13,895 nt of DNA from Candidatus Dormiibacterota bacterium (GCA_003164475.1 PLTL01000364.1:3327-17221), one strand, 5' to 3'. Positions 1 through 7,094 are shown, numbered from the stretch's first letter. Notes: generated by a model from the letters alone, not told the origin. Numbers and translations: made by a program.

Positions 1-1400
1 CCCGAGATGTCGGCTGGCTGGCCTGCGAACAGGTGCTGGGCCAGCGGGGAGACGAATCCCCACTCCCCCGGTGGCGGCGGCTCGTTGAAGAAGAGCAGGG
101 TGGCCAGGGTGCCACAGGCGAAGGCGGCGAGGATCGGCCAGCGCACCCCGCCCCGGTACCAGTAGCCTCGCGGAGACACCAGGGCGGCGGGGTCGGCCTC
201 CCGGCGCCGACCCAGCGAGTCCAGGATCACCAGCAGGCCCCAGGCGGGGAACCAGACGTAGGTGATGGTCAGGAAGTCGACGTAATTGCCCTGGAAGCCC
301 ACGCCAGCGAAGAGCACCAGAGCCGCCAGCAGGCCGCCCAGCACTCCCGCCGCGGTGGCGGCGAGCCAGCGCCGGAGCCGGATCCCGATCGCCAGGGCGC
401 AGAGGGCGGCCGAGTAGACGTTGAGGTAGTTGGAGCTGAGCTCAGCCAGGATGATGAACGCGGCGAACAGGGAGGCAAACCAGAGCGGGACAGCGGCGAC
501 GATCAGGTTGGGCAGGAGCCCACTCGGGTCGATGGTCTGAATCGCCGCCCCCAACAGCCCGCAGAGCACCAGGCTGACGGCGCTGCCACCGCCGCTGGCC
601 CACGCCACCCGGGCCGCCGAGGAGTCGGCCGGCAAGTAGCGCGAGTAGTCGGCGGCATAGGTGACCCAGGAGACGATCAGGGCGAAGGTGAGGGTGAATC
701 CCAGGGCCAGAGCCGCCAGGTGGGCGCCCGGGGCCAGCCTGCTCTGCAGGAGCAGGTCCCAGCGATGGAAGGTGAACAGGGCCAGGGCGGAGCAGACCAC
801 CAGGAAGGCCGGCACCTGGAGGTGCTGGAAGACCGAGATGGTGCGGTGCCCGTAGACCGCGACCAGGGAGGAGGCCCCCGCCATGGCCACCAGCAGCAGC
901 GGCTCGACCACTGCGGGGCTGTGGTGGAGGATCGGCAGCGCCTTGGTCGTGGTGACGGCGATTGCGCAGTCGTAGGCGAACCACCCGATCGCGATCAGCA
1001 TCGTCAGCAGGCCGCCCACGGCCGCTCCCCTCCGTCCGAACACCATTCGAGACTGGACTATCTGCGGAGCCCCGGAGCGAACCCCGGTGACGCTGAGCAG
1101 CCCCAGGAACGCCGCCCCGGCCGCCGCCCCGGCGATGAGCACCAGAGCGGCATCCCCGAAGCCCAGCCCCGCGGATGAGATGAGGAGCGCGCCGGCGAAC
1201 AGGGAGAAGAAGTCCGCGAGCGCCCCGGCCCAGATGAAGAAGAGCTCGCGAGGCCGCCCGTGGCGGCGGTCCGCCGGGACCGGCTCCAGGCCGCGCAGCT
1301 CGATGCGGAGGAACTCGTCATCGGTGGTGAGCGCCGATCGCCGGCGGTCAGCTGAGCTGGACCGCGGCCGACCCTCCCGGTGCAGACCTTCCACTCCCAT
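1..1400 (-). CDS. NCS1-family permease under TPP riboswitch control, probable thiamine/HMP importer (3' end outside window)
   Basis: Integral-membrane secondary transporter of the nucleobase:cation symporter-1 (PurCyt_Perm) family. The 466 residues visible read from ATG at 1400 to the window edge, so only the extreme C-terminus is missing. A hydrophilic N-terminus of about 50 residues ends in the family-typical RGLEP..ADRRHGRPREL stretch, followed by about ten hydrophobic segments. Family landmarks are PQIVQSRMVFGRRGA (112-126), WVTYAADYSRYLP (245-257) and NYLNVYSAAL (324-333). AGGGG at 1404-1408 lies 3 nt before the ATG and 9 nt before an in-frame GTG at 1394, so GTG may be the true start. 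By family alone the substrate would be a purine, cytosine, allantoin or similar compound. The TPP aptamer in its leader points to thiamine or hydroxymethylpyrimidine uptake, the role of CytX-type NCS1 proteins. Substrate is inference; family is confident. Confidence 0.9.
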   Translation of the reverse strand, partial: MGVEGLHREGRPRSSSADRRRSALTTDDEFLRIELRGLEPVPADRRHGRPRELFFIWAGALADFFSLFAGALLISSAGLGFGDAALVLIAGAAAGAAFLGLLSVTGVRSGAPQIVQSRMVFGRRGAAVGGLLTMLIAIGWFAYDCAIAVTTTKALPILHHSPAVVEPLLLVAMAGASSLVAVYGHRTISVFQHLQVPAFLVVCSALALFTFHRWDLLLQSRLAPGAHLAALALGFTLTFALIVSWVTYAADYSRYLPADSSAARVAWASGGGSAVSLVLCGLLGAAIQTIDPSGLLPNLIVAAVPLWFASLFAAFIILAELSSNYLNVYSAALCALAIGIRLRRWLAATAAGVLGGLLAALVLFAGVGFQGNYVDFLTITYVWFPAWGLLVILDSLGRRREADPAALVSPRGYWYRGGVRWPILAAFACGTLATLLFFNEPPPPGEWGFVSPLAQHLFAGQPADIS

Positions 1401-1447
1401 CGTCCCCTACGACCGCGGCACACCCTCGGAGGCTCGGCAGGTCGAGG
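1401..1447 (-). promoter_or_regulatory. Probable expression platform of the TPP riboswitch
   Basis: Between aptamer and start codon, CCTCG (1447-1443) can pair with CGAGG (1428-1424), or CTCG (1446-1443) with CGAG (1436-1433). CCTCC (1432-1428) could alternatively mask the AGGGG ribosome site at 1408-1404. There is no U-run after any hairpin, so translational control (SD masking) is more likely than termination. The competing pairings were found by eye and not folded computationally. Confidence 0.5.
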
Positions 1448-1528
1448 CTTCCCGACGCTGGTACTAACCAGATCCGGTCATCAGGGTTGGCGATTTGCCT
1501 CTCAGCGCCCTGCCGGCGCACCCCTAGC
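1447..1528 (-). promoter_or_regulatory. TPP riboswitch (THI-box) aptamer
   Basis: Reading the minus strand from 1528: GCT (P1, 1528-1526) and GGGT (1523-1520) come first, then a perfect hairpin GCGCC/GGCGC (1519-1515 with 1509-1505). Next are the hallmark CTGAGA (1505-1500), a small GGC/GCC hairpin (1499-1497 with 1491-1489) and ACCC (1487-1484, pairing with GGGT). Last are ACCGGAT, CTGG/CCAG (1471-1468 with 1461-1458), the CCAGCG signature and GGGAAGC. The order, spacing and conserved bases match the known TPP aptamer. Two departures from consensus, CCU to CCG (1477-1475) and AGG to CGG (1454-1452), face each other in a stem and compensate. P1 looks short (GCU/AGC). When TPP is abundant, expression of the downstream permease should fall. 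Confidence 0.93.
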
Positions 1529-1551
1529 TGGGAGGGACTCTCCCAGAGGCC

Positions 1552-1557
1552 AGTATA
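1552..1557 (-). promoter_or_regulatory. -10 box of the riboswitch/permease transcript
   Basis: TATACT on the minus strand, about 24 nt upstream of the first base of the TPP aptamer. A start site near 1545 would give a leader of about 145 nt that includes the whole aptamer. No TTGACA-like -35 is visible at 16-18 nt spacing. Confidence 0.6.
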
Positions 1558-1614
1558 CGGGCCATGGTGGGAAGGGAAGCGTGGCCCGCTCGCGGGCCGC
1601 GATCGACGGAATCC

Positions 1615-1620
1615 GATAAT
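1615..1620 (+). promoter_or_regulatory. -10 box of a probable leaderless promoter (thioesterase)
   Basis: GATAAT ends exactly six bases before the ATG at 1627. Transcription normally starts about seven bases after the -10, which would be the A of the ATG. No good Shine-Dalgarno is present before the ATG. The same geometry occurs at 8974-8979. Confidence 0.55.
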
Positions 1621-1626
1621 TGCCGG

Positions 1627-2076
1627 ATGGCGCCGGACCCTCTCACCTTCACCGCCCACTGGTCGGTGCGCCAGTACGAGGTCGATCACAACGGACACGT
1701 CAACAATGCCGTCTACCTCAACTACGCGGAGGAGCTGGCCGCCCGCCACTCTGAGCTGAGCGGCTTCGGCCAGGACTGGTCCGCCCGGCAGGGAGGCAGC
1801 TGGGTGATCCGGCGGCAGGAGATCACCTATCTGAGCCCAGCCCACTTCGGTGATGAACTCGAACTCACCGTGCGGGTGGAGTTGGTGCGGGGAGCACGGG
1901 GGCAGCGCCGCACCACCATCGTCCAGCAGCGCACCGGGGAACCGGTCGCCGAGATCTTCACCGAGTGGGTCTGGGTGAGGGAGCGCGACGGGCGCCCGGC
2001 CCCGGTCCCGAGAGCACTGGTGGAGTTCGCGGCTGGGGCAACTGAGGCTACTCGGAAACGGCGCCAGAGGCGCTAG
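1627..2076 (+). CDS. Acyl-CoA thioesterase, 4HBT/YbgC-like hotdog fold
   Basis: Cytoplasmic single-domain hotdog enzyme of 149 residues, the usual size for the family, predicted to hydrolyse acyl-CoA (or aryl-CoA) thioesters. The diagnostic N-terminal block RQYEVDHNGHVNNAVYLNYAEE spans residues 15-36. Asp20 sits at the position of the catalytic Asp of 4-hydroxybenzoyl-CoA thioesterase, followed by the HVNN.VYLNY helix start. The beta-sheet part (residues 58-120) contains the usual YL.P...GDEL pattern. The frame is open further upstream to an ATG at 1564, but that extension is Arg/Ser-rich and unlike the family. The start at 1627 gives a normal N-terminus and fits the GATAAT box. The tail is basic (RKRRQRR). 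It diverges from the permease. The physiological substrate cannot be read from sequence. Confidence 0.88.
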   Translation: MAPDPLTFTAHWSVRQYEVDHNGHVNNAVYLNYAEELAARHSELSGFGQDWSARQGGSWVIRRQEITYLSPAHFGDELELTVRVELVRGARGQRRTTIVQQRTGEPVAEIFTEWVWVRERDGRPAPVPRALVEFAAGATEATRKRRQRR

Positions 2077-2096
2077 AGGCAGCCCCGGACAGGGCC

Positions 2097-2102
2097 TATA
2101 CT
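2097..2102 (+). promoter_or_regulatory. Candidate -10 box for the MFS gene
   Basis: TATACT in the context CCTATACTGGCC, very like the permease promoter context CGTATACTGGCC on the other strand. It would give a leader of about 160 nt. No clear -35 is present, and no independent evidence supports transcription from here. Confidence 0.35.
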
Positions 2103-2260
2103 GGCCCCGGCGTGTGAGTTCCTCATCTCGGCAGTGTTGATTGGCGGCCGGAGCCGCGCCGTCGCCCAGCTGACCTGAGCCGGGGTCGGCGGGTGTCCAC
2201 CGCCGCCCGGGACTCTCGCCCTCCGCTTCTGGGTGGGCGATCCGCATGAATCGGTTCCCA

Positions 2261-2265
2261 GGGAG
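2261..2265 (+). promoter_or_regulatory. Shine-Dalgarno deciding the MFS start
   Basis: GGGAG is followed by ACGC and then ATG at 2270. The c-di-GMP gene has nearly the same arrangement (GGGAG, ACGG, ATG at 6916). The in-frame ATG at 2246 has only a GGGTGGG stretch ten or so bases upstream. Confidence 0.6.
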
Positions 2266-2269
2266 ACGC

Positions 2270-3490
2270 ATGCCCCAACTCGGTTGGCGCCCCAGTGACC
2301 TGACGCTGGTGGTAGGCGCGTCGCTGGCCACCTCCACCACCGGCGGAGTGGCCCTGCTGGCGCTCGCCTTGCGGCTCAGCGCCACCGGCTCCAGCTGGGC
2401 GGTCGCCGGCCTCTGGCTGGCCGGCACCGCGCCGGCTGTGCTGCTGGCCCCATTCACCGGTCTCCTCCTCGACCGGGTCGAGACGGTCGGGGTCATGCGT
2501 CAGCTGGCGGTCCTGGGGGCGGCCACGGACGTAGGGCTGGCACTGGCCCCCGGGGTGGGCTGGGTACTGGCGCTGGCAGCCGTACTGGGGGCGACGACGG
2601 CGGCCAGTGCGCCGGGGATGCTCGCGATCGCGGGATCGCTGGGAGGCGAGCAGGGACCGGCCGCTCGGAACGAGGCGCGCTCCCTCACCAGGATCCAGGC
2701 CTCCCAGTGGGCCGGCGCCACCTTGGGCCCGCTCCTCGGCGCCGGTCTGGTCTTGGCCTGGGGTACCCGCACGCCGCTGCTGGTGGATGCCGGCGCCCTT
2801 CTCCTTCTGGCCGGGGGGCTGAGGCTGGTGCGGGCCAGAAGACACCCCCAACCCAGGTCGAGGGACGGGAGTTGGGGCGCCGAGCTGGCCGCCGGCGCCA
2901 GACTGCTGGTCGACGACGGGATGCTGCGCCGCCTCATGCCGCCGGTGGCGCTGGTGGTGTCCTTTGTCAACGTGGCCGTGGTAGCCGAGGTGTTCCTCGC
3001 CACCCGGGCGTTCCACTCCGGACCGCTGGGGTATGGAGCGCTGGTGGCCGCTTGGGGAGGCGGCCTGGTGCTGGGCACCCTTTCGGTTCCGCGGCTCCTG
3101 GGAAGGCGCCCCCTGCTGCTCACGGGCCTGGGTGCCGCTCTGGCCGCGGTCGGGCTGGCCGGCGCGGGGATCAGCCCAGGACTGGGGCCGGCGGTCCTGG
3201 CCTACCTGGTAGGCGGCTTCGGCAACGGATTGGAGATGAACTCGGCCCGGGTCCTGGTCCAGCGACGGGCCCCCGCCGGCACCCTCGGCCGGGCGTTTGC
3301 CGCCTACTTCGCAGTGGGAAGCGGGTCGGCCGCGGTGGGAGCCGTCTGCGGCGGGGCGCTGCTGGGGGCGGTCGGCTCCAGGGGAGCGATGGAGGTGGCC
3401 GCGCTGGCGGTGGCTTCGGCGGCGCTTTGGCTGGTGTTCCTGTCGCGATTTGGAGCCGGCGCCGGCGCCCGGCGCGCCCCTACCCGGTAG
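2270..3490 (+). CDS. MFS transporter, efflux type (MFS_3-like)
   Basis: Major facilitator superfamily membrane protein of 406 residues (414 if the ATG at 2246 is used), a normal length for a 10-12 helix carrier. Counting from 2246, hydrophobic segments lie at about 20-45, 50-73, 85-105, 107-130, 155-172, 177-195, 232-253, 262-280, 287-307, 313-330, 350-375 and 380-400. The loop after helix 2 reads APFTGLLLDRVET (68-80), a version of MFS motif A (G...DR). The overall pattern resembles the EntS-like exporter group, whose members export siderophores or drugs. The substrate is unknown. The stop overlaps by 11 nt the end of the decayed minus-strand gene, so the two were once convergent neighbours. 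A leader of about 160 nt with a GC-rich hairpin precedes it. Confidence 0.85.
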   Translation: MPQLGWRPSDLTLVVGASLATSTTGGVALLALALRLSATGSSWAVAGLWLAGTAPAVLLAPFTGLLLDRVETVGVMRQLAVLGAATDVGLALAPGVGWVLALAAVLGATTAASAPGMLAIAGSLGGEQGPAARNEARSLTRIQASQWAGATLGPLLGAGLVLAWGTRTPLLVDAGALLLLAGGLRLVRARRHPQPRSRDGSWGAELAAGARLLVDDGMLRRLMPPVALVVSFVNVAVVAEVFLATRAFHSGPLGYGALVAAWGGGLVLGTLSVPRLLGRRPLLLTGLGAALAAVGLAGAGISPGLGPAVLAYLVGGFGNGLEMNSARVLVQRRAPAGTLGRAFAAYFAVGSGSAAVGAVCGGALLGAVGSRGAMEVAALAVASAALWLVFLSRFGAGAGARRAPTR

Positions 3491-4006
3491 CGCCCACCGG
3501 CGCCCTTGGAGCTGGGGCTTCAGCCGCGCCGGAGCTCGTCTTCCGGCTGCGACCCCAGGCGCCCAGACAGATCGCCGGGCTGAGCCACAGCATCGCCATG
3601 GGGTAGCGCAGCGGTCCCCGTCAATTGAGTACCAAGCATGTGTACACGACCTTTGCCATGGCCCAGCAGCGGGCCACCAGCCCAGCCCCGAAACCCAGGC
3701 GGGGGCGAGACGGGAGTGGCTGGGCAGGTGGGCCCAGAGTCCCAGGCTCGCTCCGAGCAGGAACCCGGGAGGGGTCAGGAAGGTCCAGCGCGGTCCCGAG
3801 AGACTGGGGTCCAAGATGGCGGTCCGCGCCAGGGCGGTTGACCCCGCCACTCGGAGCGAGCTCCCCAGCCAGCCTGCATCGGCCACGGGCAGCACCGGCA
3901 GCGCCGCGTCGGGGGATGGCCGTGGGCGGGAAGGCCGGCACGGGTGCCCCAAGTCTCGTCCAGCCTCAGCGCGGAGAAGCCTCTGGCTCCGGAGGATAAC
4001 CGGCAT
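3480..4006 (-). pseudogene. Decayed membrane-protein gene, possibly the remnant of an ArnT/GT39-like glycosyltransferase
   Basis: The gap between the MFS gene and the c-di-GMP gene holds no intact gene, but the minus strand keeps coding-like pieces in different frames. About 3905-3700 reads with GC-rich third positions, including LDPSLSGPRWTFLTPPGFLL and GASLGLWAHLP, a membrane-like segment. From about 3700 the coding character moves to another frame: GLVARCWAMAKVVYTCLVLN, an in-frame TGA at 3623-3621, then RGPLRYPMAMLWLSPAICLG, a charged tail and TAG at 3482-3480. One frameshift near 3700-3720 and one C-to-T change (CGA to TGA) would join them. A hydrophobic end after an R.PLRYP-like stretch recalls polytopic glycosyltransferases. 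The family is a guess; the broken state is what the sequence shows. The upstream limit is unclear. Confidence 0.5.
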
Positions 4007-4051
4007 CGTTCCGAAATGGACCCAGTTCCAGGGGCGTGGCCGCGGACGGGC

Positions 4052-6916
4052 TCAGCTCGCCCGCTGCTGGCGCGCGCGACGCCTGGCCGTCACCGAACCG
4101 CGGGGGCCAACCGGCGTCACAGCACCGTCCGTTGCGGCGGCCCTGGGATGGCGCCCGGCAGCGATCAGGGAATGGGAGCGATCCGCCAGCCGGGCCTCCT
4201 CCTCGGCGGCGATCAACCGCTCCAGATCCGGCGGCGCCAGGGGCTCGGCGAAGAAGAAGCCCTGCAGCATCGGGTCGCTGCTGATCTCCTCCAGCAGGGC
4301 GACCTGCTCGGCGGTCTCCACCCCCTCAACCACCACCGCCAGGGAGAGCGCCCGGCCCAGCTTGACCACGCTCTCGGCCACGGCGGCACCGGCGGGCCCA
4401 TCGGTGAGCTTCTCCATGAAGGACCGATCGATCTTGAGCTCGTCGACAGGAAGGTGCTGGAGCTGGGCCAGGGAGGATTGGCCGGTGCCGAAGTCGTCGA
4501 TGGACACCCTCACCCCCAGCAGCCGCAGCGCCGCCAGCTGGGCCGAGGCCTGCTTGACGTCCTTGACGATGGTGCTCTCCGTGACCTCGAGGATCAGCTG
4601 GCTGGGGTTGAGCCCGGAGACACTCATCGCGCCCTGGACGTCGTGGGCCAGGTCGGTTTGCTGCAGTTGGCGTGCCGACACGTTGACCGACAGCCGCAGA
4701 TCCTTCATGTGCGGGTAGCTCCGGCACCACATGCTCACCTGGCGGCAGGACTCGTCGAGCACCCATCTACCGATCGGGACGATCAGACCCGTGGCTTCCG
4801 CGATCTCGATGAAGTCGTCGGGCGGCACCACCAGGTCCCGGTCGGGATCCTTCCAGCGCAGGAGGGCCTCCACCCCCACCAGCCGGTGCTGGACTCCGTT
4901 GAGAATGGGCTGGTAGTGGAGCCGCAGCTCGCCCCGCTCCAGAGCGTGACGGAGCCCGGTTGCCACGTGCATCCGTTGGACTGCCTGCTCATGGAGGTGG
5001 GGGTGGAACGCCACGACCCGGCCCTTGCCCTGGGCCTTGGCCTGGTACACGGCGATGTCGGCATCGCGGAGGACCGCCGCCGCGTCCGCAGTGGCGTACC
5101 TGGTGGTGATCAGGCCAATGCTGGCGCTCACGATCACCTCCGCAGTCTCGGGAATCTCGATGGGCCGGTCCAGGGCCTCCCCCACCCTGGCTGCGATCTC
5201 CTCGATCACCCGTGGTCCGGCCACCTTCTCGACCAGGATGGCGAACTCGTCCCCGCCCATCCTGGCGAAGGTGTCCGCCGGGCGCAGGCACTGCTCGATC
5301 CTGCGGCTGACTTCCAGCAGCACGGCATCACCGGTGGCATGGCCGTAGCTGTCGTTGATTGCCTTGAAGTCGTCCAGGTCGATCGAGAGCAGCCCCAGGA
5401 CCGAGCGGCCGTCGCGGCGCGTCCGCAGGGCGTGCTCCAGCCGGTCCCGGAGCAGGGCCCGGTTGGCAAGCCCGGTGAGCGGGTCATGGAGCGCCTGATG
5501 GCGGAGCTGGTCCTCCAGCGCCCGCCGTTCGGTGATATCGCGGCCGTTGATCACCACCGCCCGGACGTAGGGGTCGTGGAGCAGGTTGGTGAGGTAGGCA
5601 TCGATGCTCCTCCAGCTCCCATCGTGGTGCACGACCCGGCACTCAACGGCCCTGACGTGGCCGCGCTGCTGGCGGGTCTCCTCCAGCGCTGCCAGTACCC
5701 GCTCGAGATCGTCGGGATGCACCAGCGTCGCCAGACTGAGCGGGCGCTGCGAGCGGCGCTTCCCCCCCAGGAGCGCTTCCACCGACGGACTCACGTAGGT
5801 GAACTCCTGGTTGTCCCCGATGGCCAGGACGAGGTCTGAGGAGTTCTGGACCAACGAGCGGAATCGCCCCTCCCTGCCGCGCAGATCCTCGGACAACGCC
5901 GCCCGGCTGAGGGCGAGGGAGCACTCGTCGGCCACGATCTCCATGACCTCCTGCTGGTCCCGCTGCAGCCGCTCGGCGGTGGCGATGGCGAACCCTCCGC
6001 TGGGTTGGCCCTCGCTCAGCAGCGGTATCACCTGGAGCTGGGGCAGCTCCGGGGCCAGCCGCAGCGTTCGCCGCAGATCGAGCTCGGTGCTGGGATTGCC
6101 ATCGAGCGGCCGCACCCCCAGCATGGCCTCCACCCCCTCCATGGAGAGCGAGCTGGCCTCCACCCGGGTCTCGCGGGTGGCCCCGTCCGCGGACCGGTCT
6201 GTGGAGATGACCCGCAGCTTGGGCCCATCGAGCATCGCCAGCGAGACCTGAACTCGGCCGGCATCCCCGACCAGCTCCGCCGCCATCCGGCGAACCGCTC
6301 GGTACACGGCGGTGGGAGTGCCTGCGGCCACCAGCTCGATGGCCGCCTGGCGCAGGCTCCTCTCCCGACGCTGGGCCAGCTGGCGGCGGGCGACGGCGGT
6401 TCGCATCACCTGTACGACCGCCGCCGCCATGGCCAGGGCCAGGCTGCCGACGACGGCGTGTTCCAGGGACACTGTGGCGTGATCGTGGTCGGCGACCACC
6501 ACCAGGGCGGAGATGTTGACGGTGATGAAGCCAACCACCACCGCGATCGAGCCCTTCGGGGTGGCATAGAAGGCCCGGAGGTAGACGGCTGCGGAGAGCA
6601 CCGCCAGCGATCCCTCCCAGTTGCCAGCCCCCACCCCGGCCACGAACAGTGCCACCAGCGCCAGCAGGTCCTTCCAGAAGGGAAACCGGCCCTCACGGTA
6701 GCCCGAGGCCAGCCACCAGGCCAGCCAGCCGATGGCGACCAAGGCGCAGGCGCGCGCGCGGGGGTCGGCCCCGGAGAAGACTCCGATGATCACGGCGGCG
6801 AGCGCCAGCCCGACGAGGGCGAGCCCGAGCAGCATCCACTGCACAGCCGCCAGGAGCGCCGGCGGCGGCCCGAACCGTCCGCGCCACGGCTGGGACGTCG
6901 GGCTGGCTGTGGGCAT
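4052..6916 (-). CDS. Membrane-bound bifunctional c-di-GMP cyclase/phosphodiesterase (6 TM-GAF-PAS-GGDEF-EAL)
   Basis: A 954-residue inner-membrane signalling protein that can make and break cyclic di-GMP. Layout: six hydrophobic helices (about 21-45, 54-71, 82-98, 103-118, 122-142, 153-171), a basic linker, a GAF-like sensor (about 195-340), PAS/PAC (about 350-465, ending NGRDITERR), GGDEF (about 470-635) and EAL (about 645-905), then a basic disordered tail. The cyclase site is intact: DLDDFKAIND (513-522) and GGDEF (554-558). An RxxD inhibitory site (545-548) lies exactly five residues before it. The phosphodiesterase site is also intact: EAL (683-685), Asn745, E.TES (777-781), DDFGTG (807-812), Lys828 and Glu864. 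The start is supported by GGGAG four bases before the ATG. The six-helix region matches no MASE type I can name. Net activity cannot be predicted. Confidence 0.95.
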   Translation of the reverse strand: MPTASPTSQPWRGRFGPPPALLAAVQWMLLGLALVGLALAAVIIGVFSGADPRARACALVAIGWLAWWLASGYREGRFPFWKDLLALVALFVAGVGAGNWEGSLAVLSAAVYLRAFYATPKGSIAVVVGFITVNISALVVVADHDHATVSLEHAVVGSLALAMAAAVVQVMRTAVARRQLAQRRERSLRQAAIELVAAGTPTAVYRAVRRMAAELVGDAGRVQVSLAMLDGPKLRVISTDRSADGATRETRVEASSLSMEGVEAMLGVRPLDGNPSTELDLRRTLRLAPELPQLQVIPLLSEGQPSGGFAIATAERLQRDQQEVMEIVADECSLALSRAALSEDLRGREGRFRSLVQNSSDLVLAIGDNQEFTYVSPSVEALLGGKRRSQRPLSLATLVHPDDLERVLAALEETRQQRGHVRAVECRVVHHDGSWRSIDAYLTNLLHDPYVRAVVINGRDITERRALEDQLRHQALHDPLTGLANRALLRDRLEHALRTRRDGRSVLGLLSIDLDDFKAINDSYGHATGDAVLLEVSRRIEQCLRPADTFARMGGDEFAILVEKVAGPRVIEEIAARVGEALDRPIEIPETAEVIVSASIGLITTRYATADAAAVLRDADIAVYQAKAQGKGRVVAFHPHLHEQAVQRMHVATGLRHALERGELRLHYQPILNGVQHRLVGVEALLRWKDPDRDLVVPPDDFIEIAEATGLIVPIGRWVLDESCRQVSMWCRSYPHMKDLRLSVNVSARQLQQTDLAHDVQGAMSVSGLNPSQLILEVTESTIVKDVKQASAQLAALRLLGVRVSIDDFGTGQSSLAQLQHLPVDELKIDRSFMEKLTDGPAGAAVAESVVKLGRALSLAVVVEGVETAEQVALLEEISSDPMLQGFFFAEPLAPPDLERLIAAEEEARLADRSHSLIAAGRHPRAAATDGAVTPVGPRGSVTARRRARQQRAS

Positions 6917-7051
6917 CCGTCTCCCGGTGGGCGCGCGGGCTGAGCCGTGCGATAGACAGGTTCACGGTCGACTGTGGTGGCAACCCTCACCAGGGCCTGC
7001 TACGAGCCGGTGAAGGTTGTGGTGCAAGCCTTGACGGCATGCAACGGCGAC

Positions 7052-7065
7052 CGTCCAGCTGGACG
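7052..7065. repeat. 14-bp perfect palindrome in the c-di-GMP gene leader region
   Basis: CGTCCAGCTGGACG is a perfect inverted repeat without spacer. It lies in the 199-nt gap between the aldo/keto reductase stop and the c-di-GMP gene start, about 136 nt upstream of that start. It could be an operator. In DNA this GC-rich a few 14-bp palindromes are expected by chance across the window, so the support is weak. I see no other gene or clear promoter in this gap. Confidence 0.3.
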
Positions 7066-7094
7066 CCGCCGCTGGCGGTCGGCTCAGATCGGGG

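Noticed and set aside
33..1178. A 381-codon plus-strand open frame antisense to the NCS1 permease
   Set aside because: Low-complexity Gln/Gly/Arg/Asp composition. The minus strand has clear NCS1 motifs and an upstream riboswitch.
1564..1626. A longer N-terminus for the thioesterase from ATG at 1564
   Set aside because: The extra 21 residues are unlike the family and would run through the GATAAT box. The family-like start is at 1627.
3621..3623. UGA recoding (selenocysteine or Trp) in the decayed gene
   Set aside because: The upstream frame does not match without a frameshift, other genes here use TGA as a stop (for example at 7116), and no SECIS-like hairpin is evident. Decay is simpler.
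2123..4006. A 627-codon open frame on the minus strand antisense to the MFS gene
   Set aside because: It is rich in Gln, Arg, Gly and Pro with no domain, and arises from lack of stops in GC-rich antisense DNA. Only its first part (about 3905-3700) overlaps the real decayed gene remnant.
3944..5839. A 631-codon plus-strand open frame antisense to the c-di-GMP gene
   Set aside because: Composition is His/Gln/Gly/Asp-rich shadow sequence. The opposite strand encodes unmistakable GGDEF and EAL domains.
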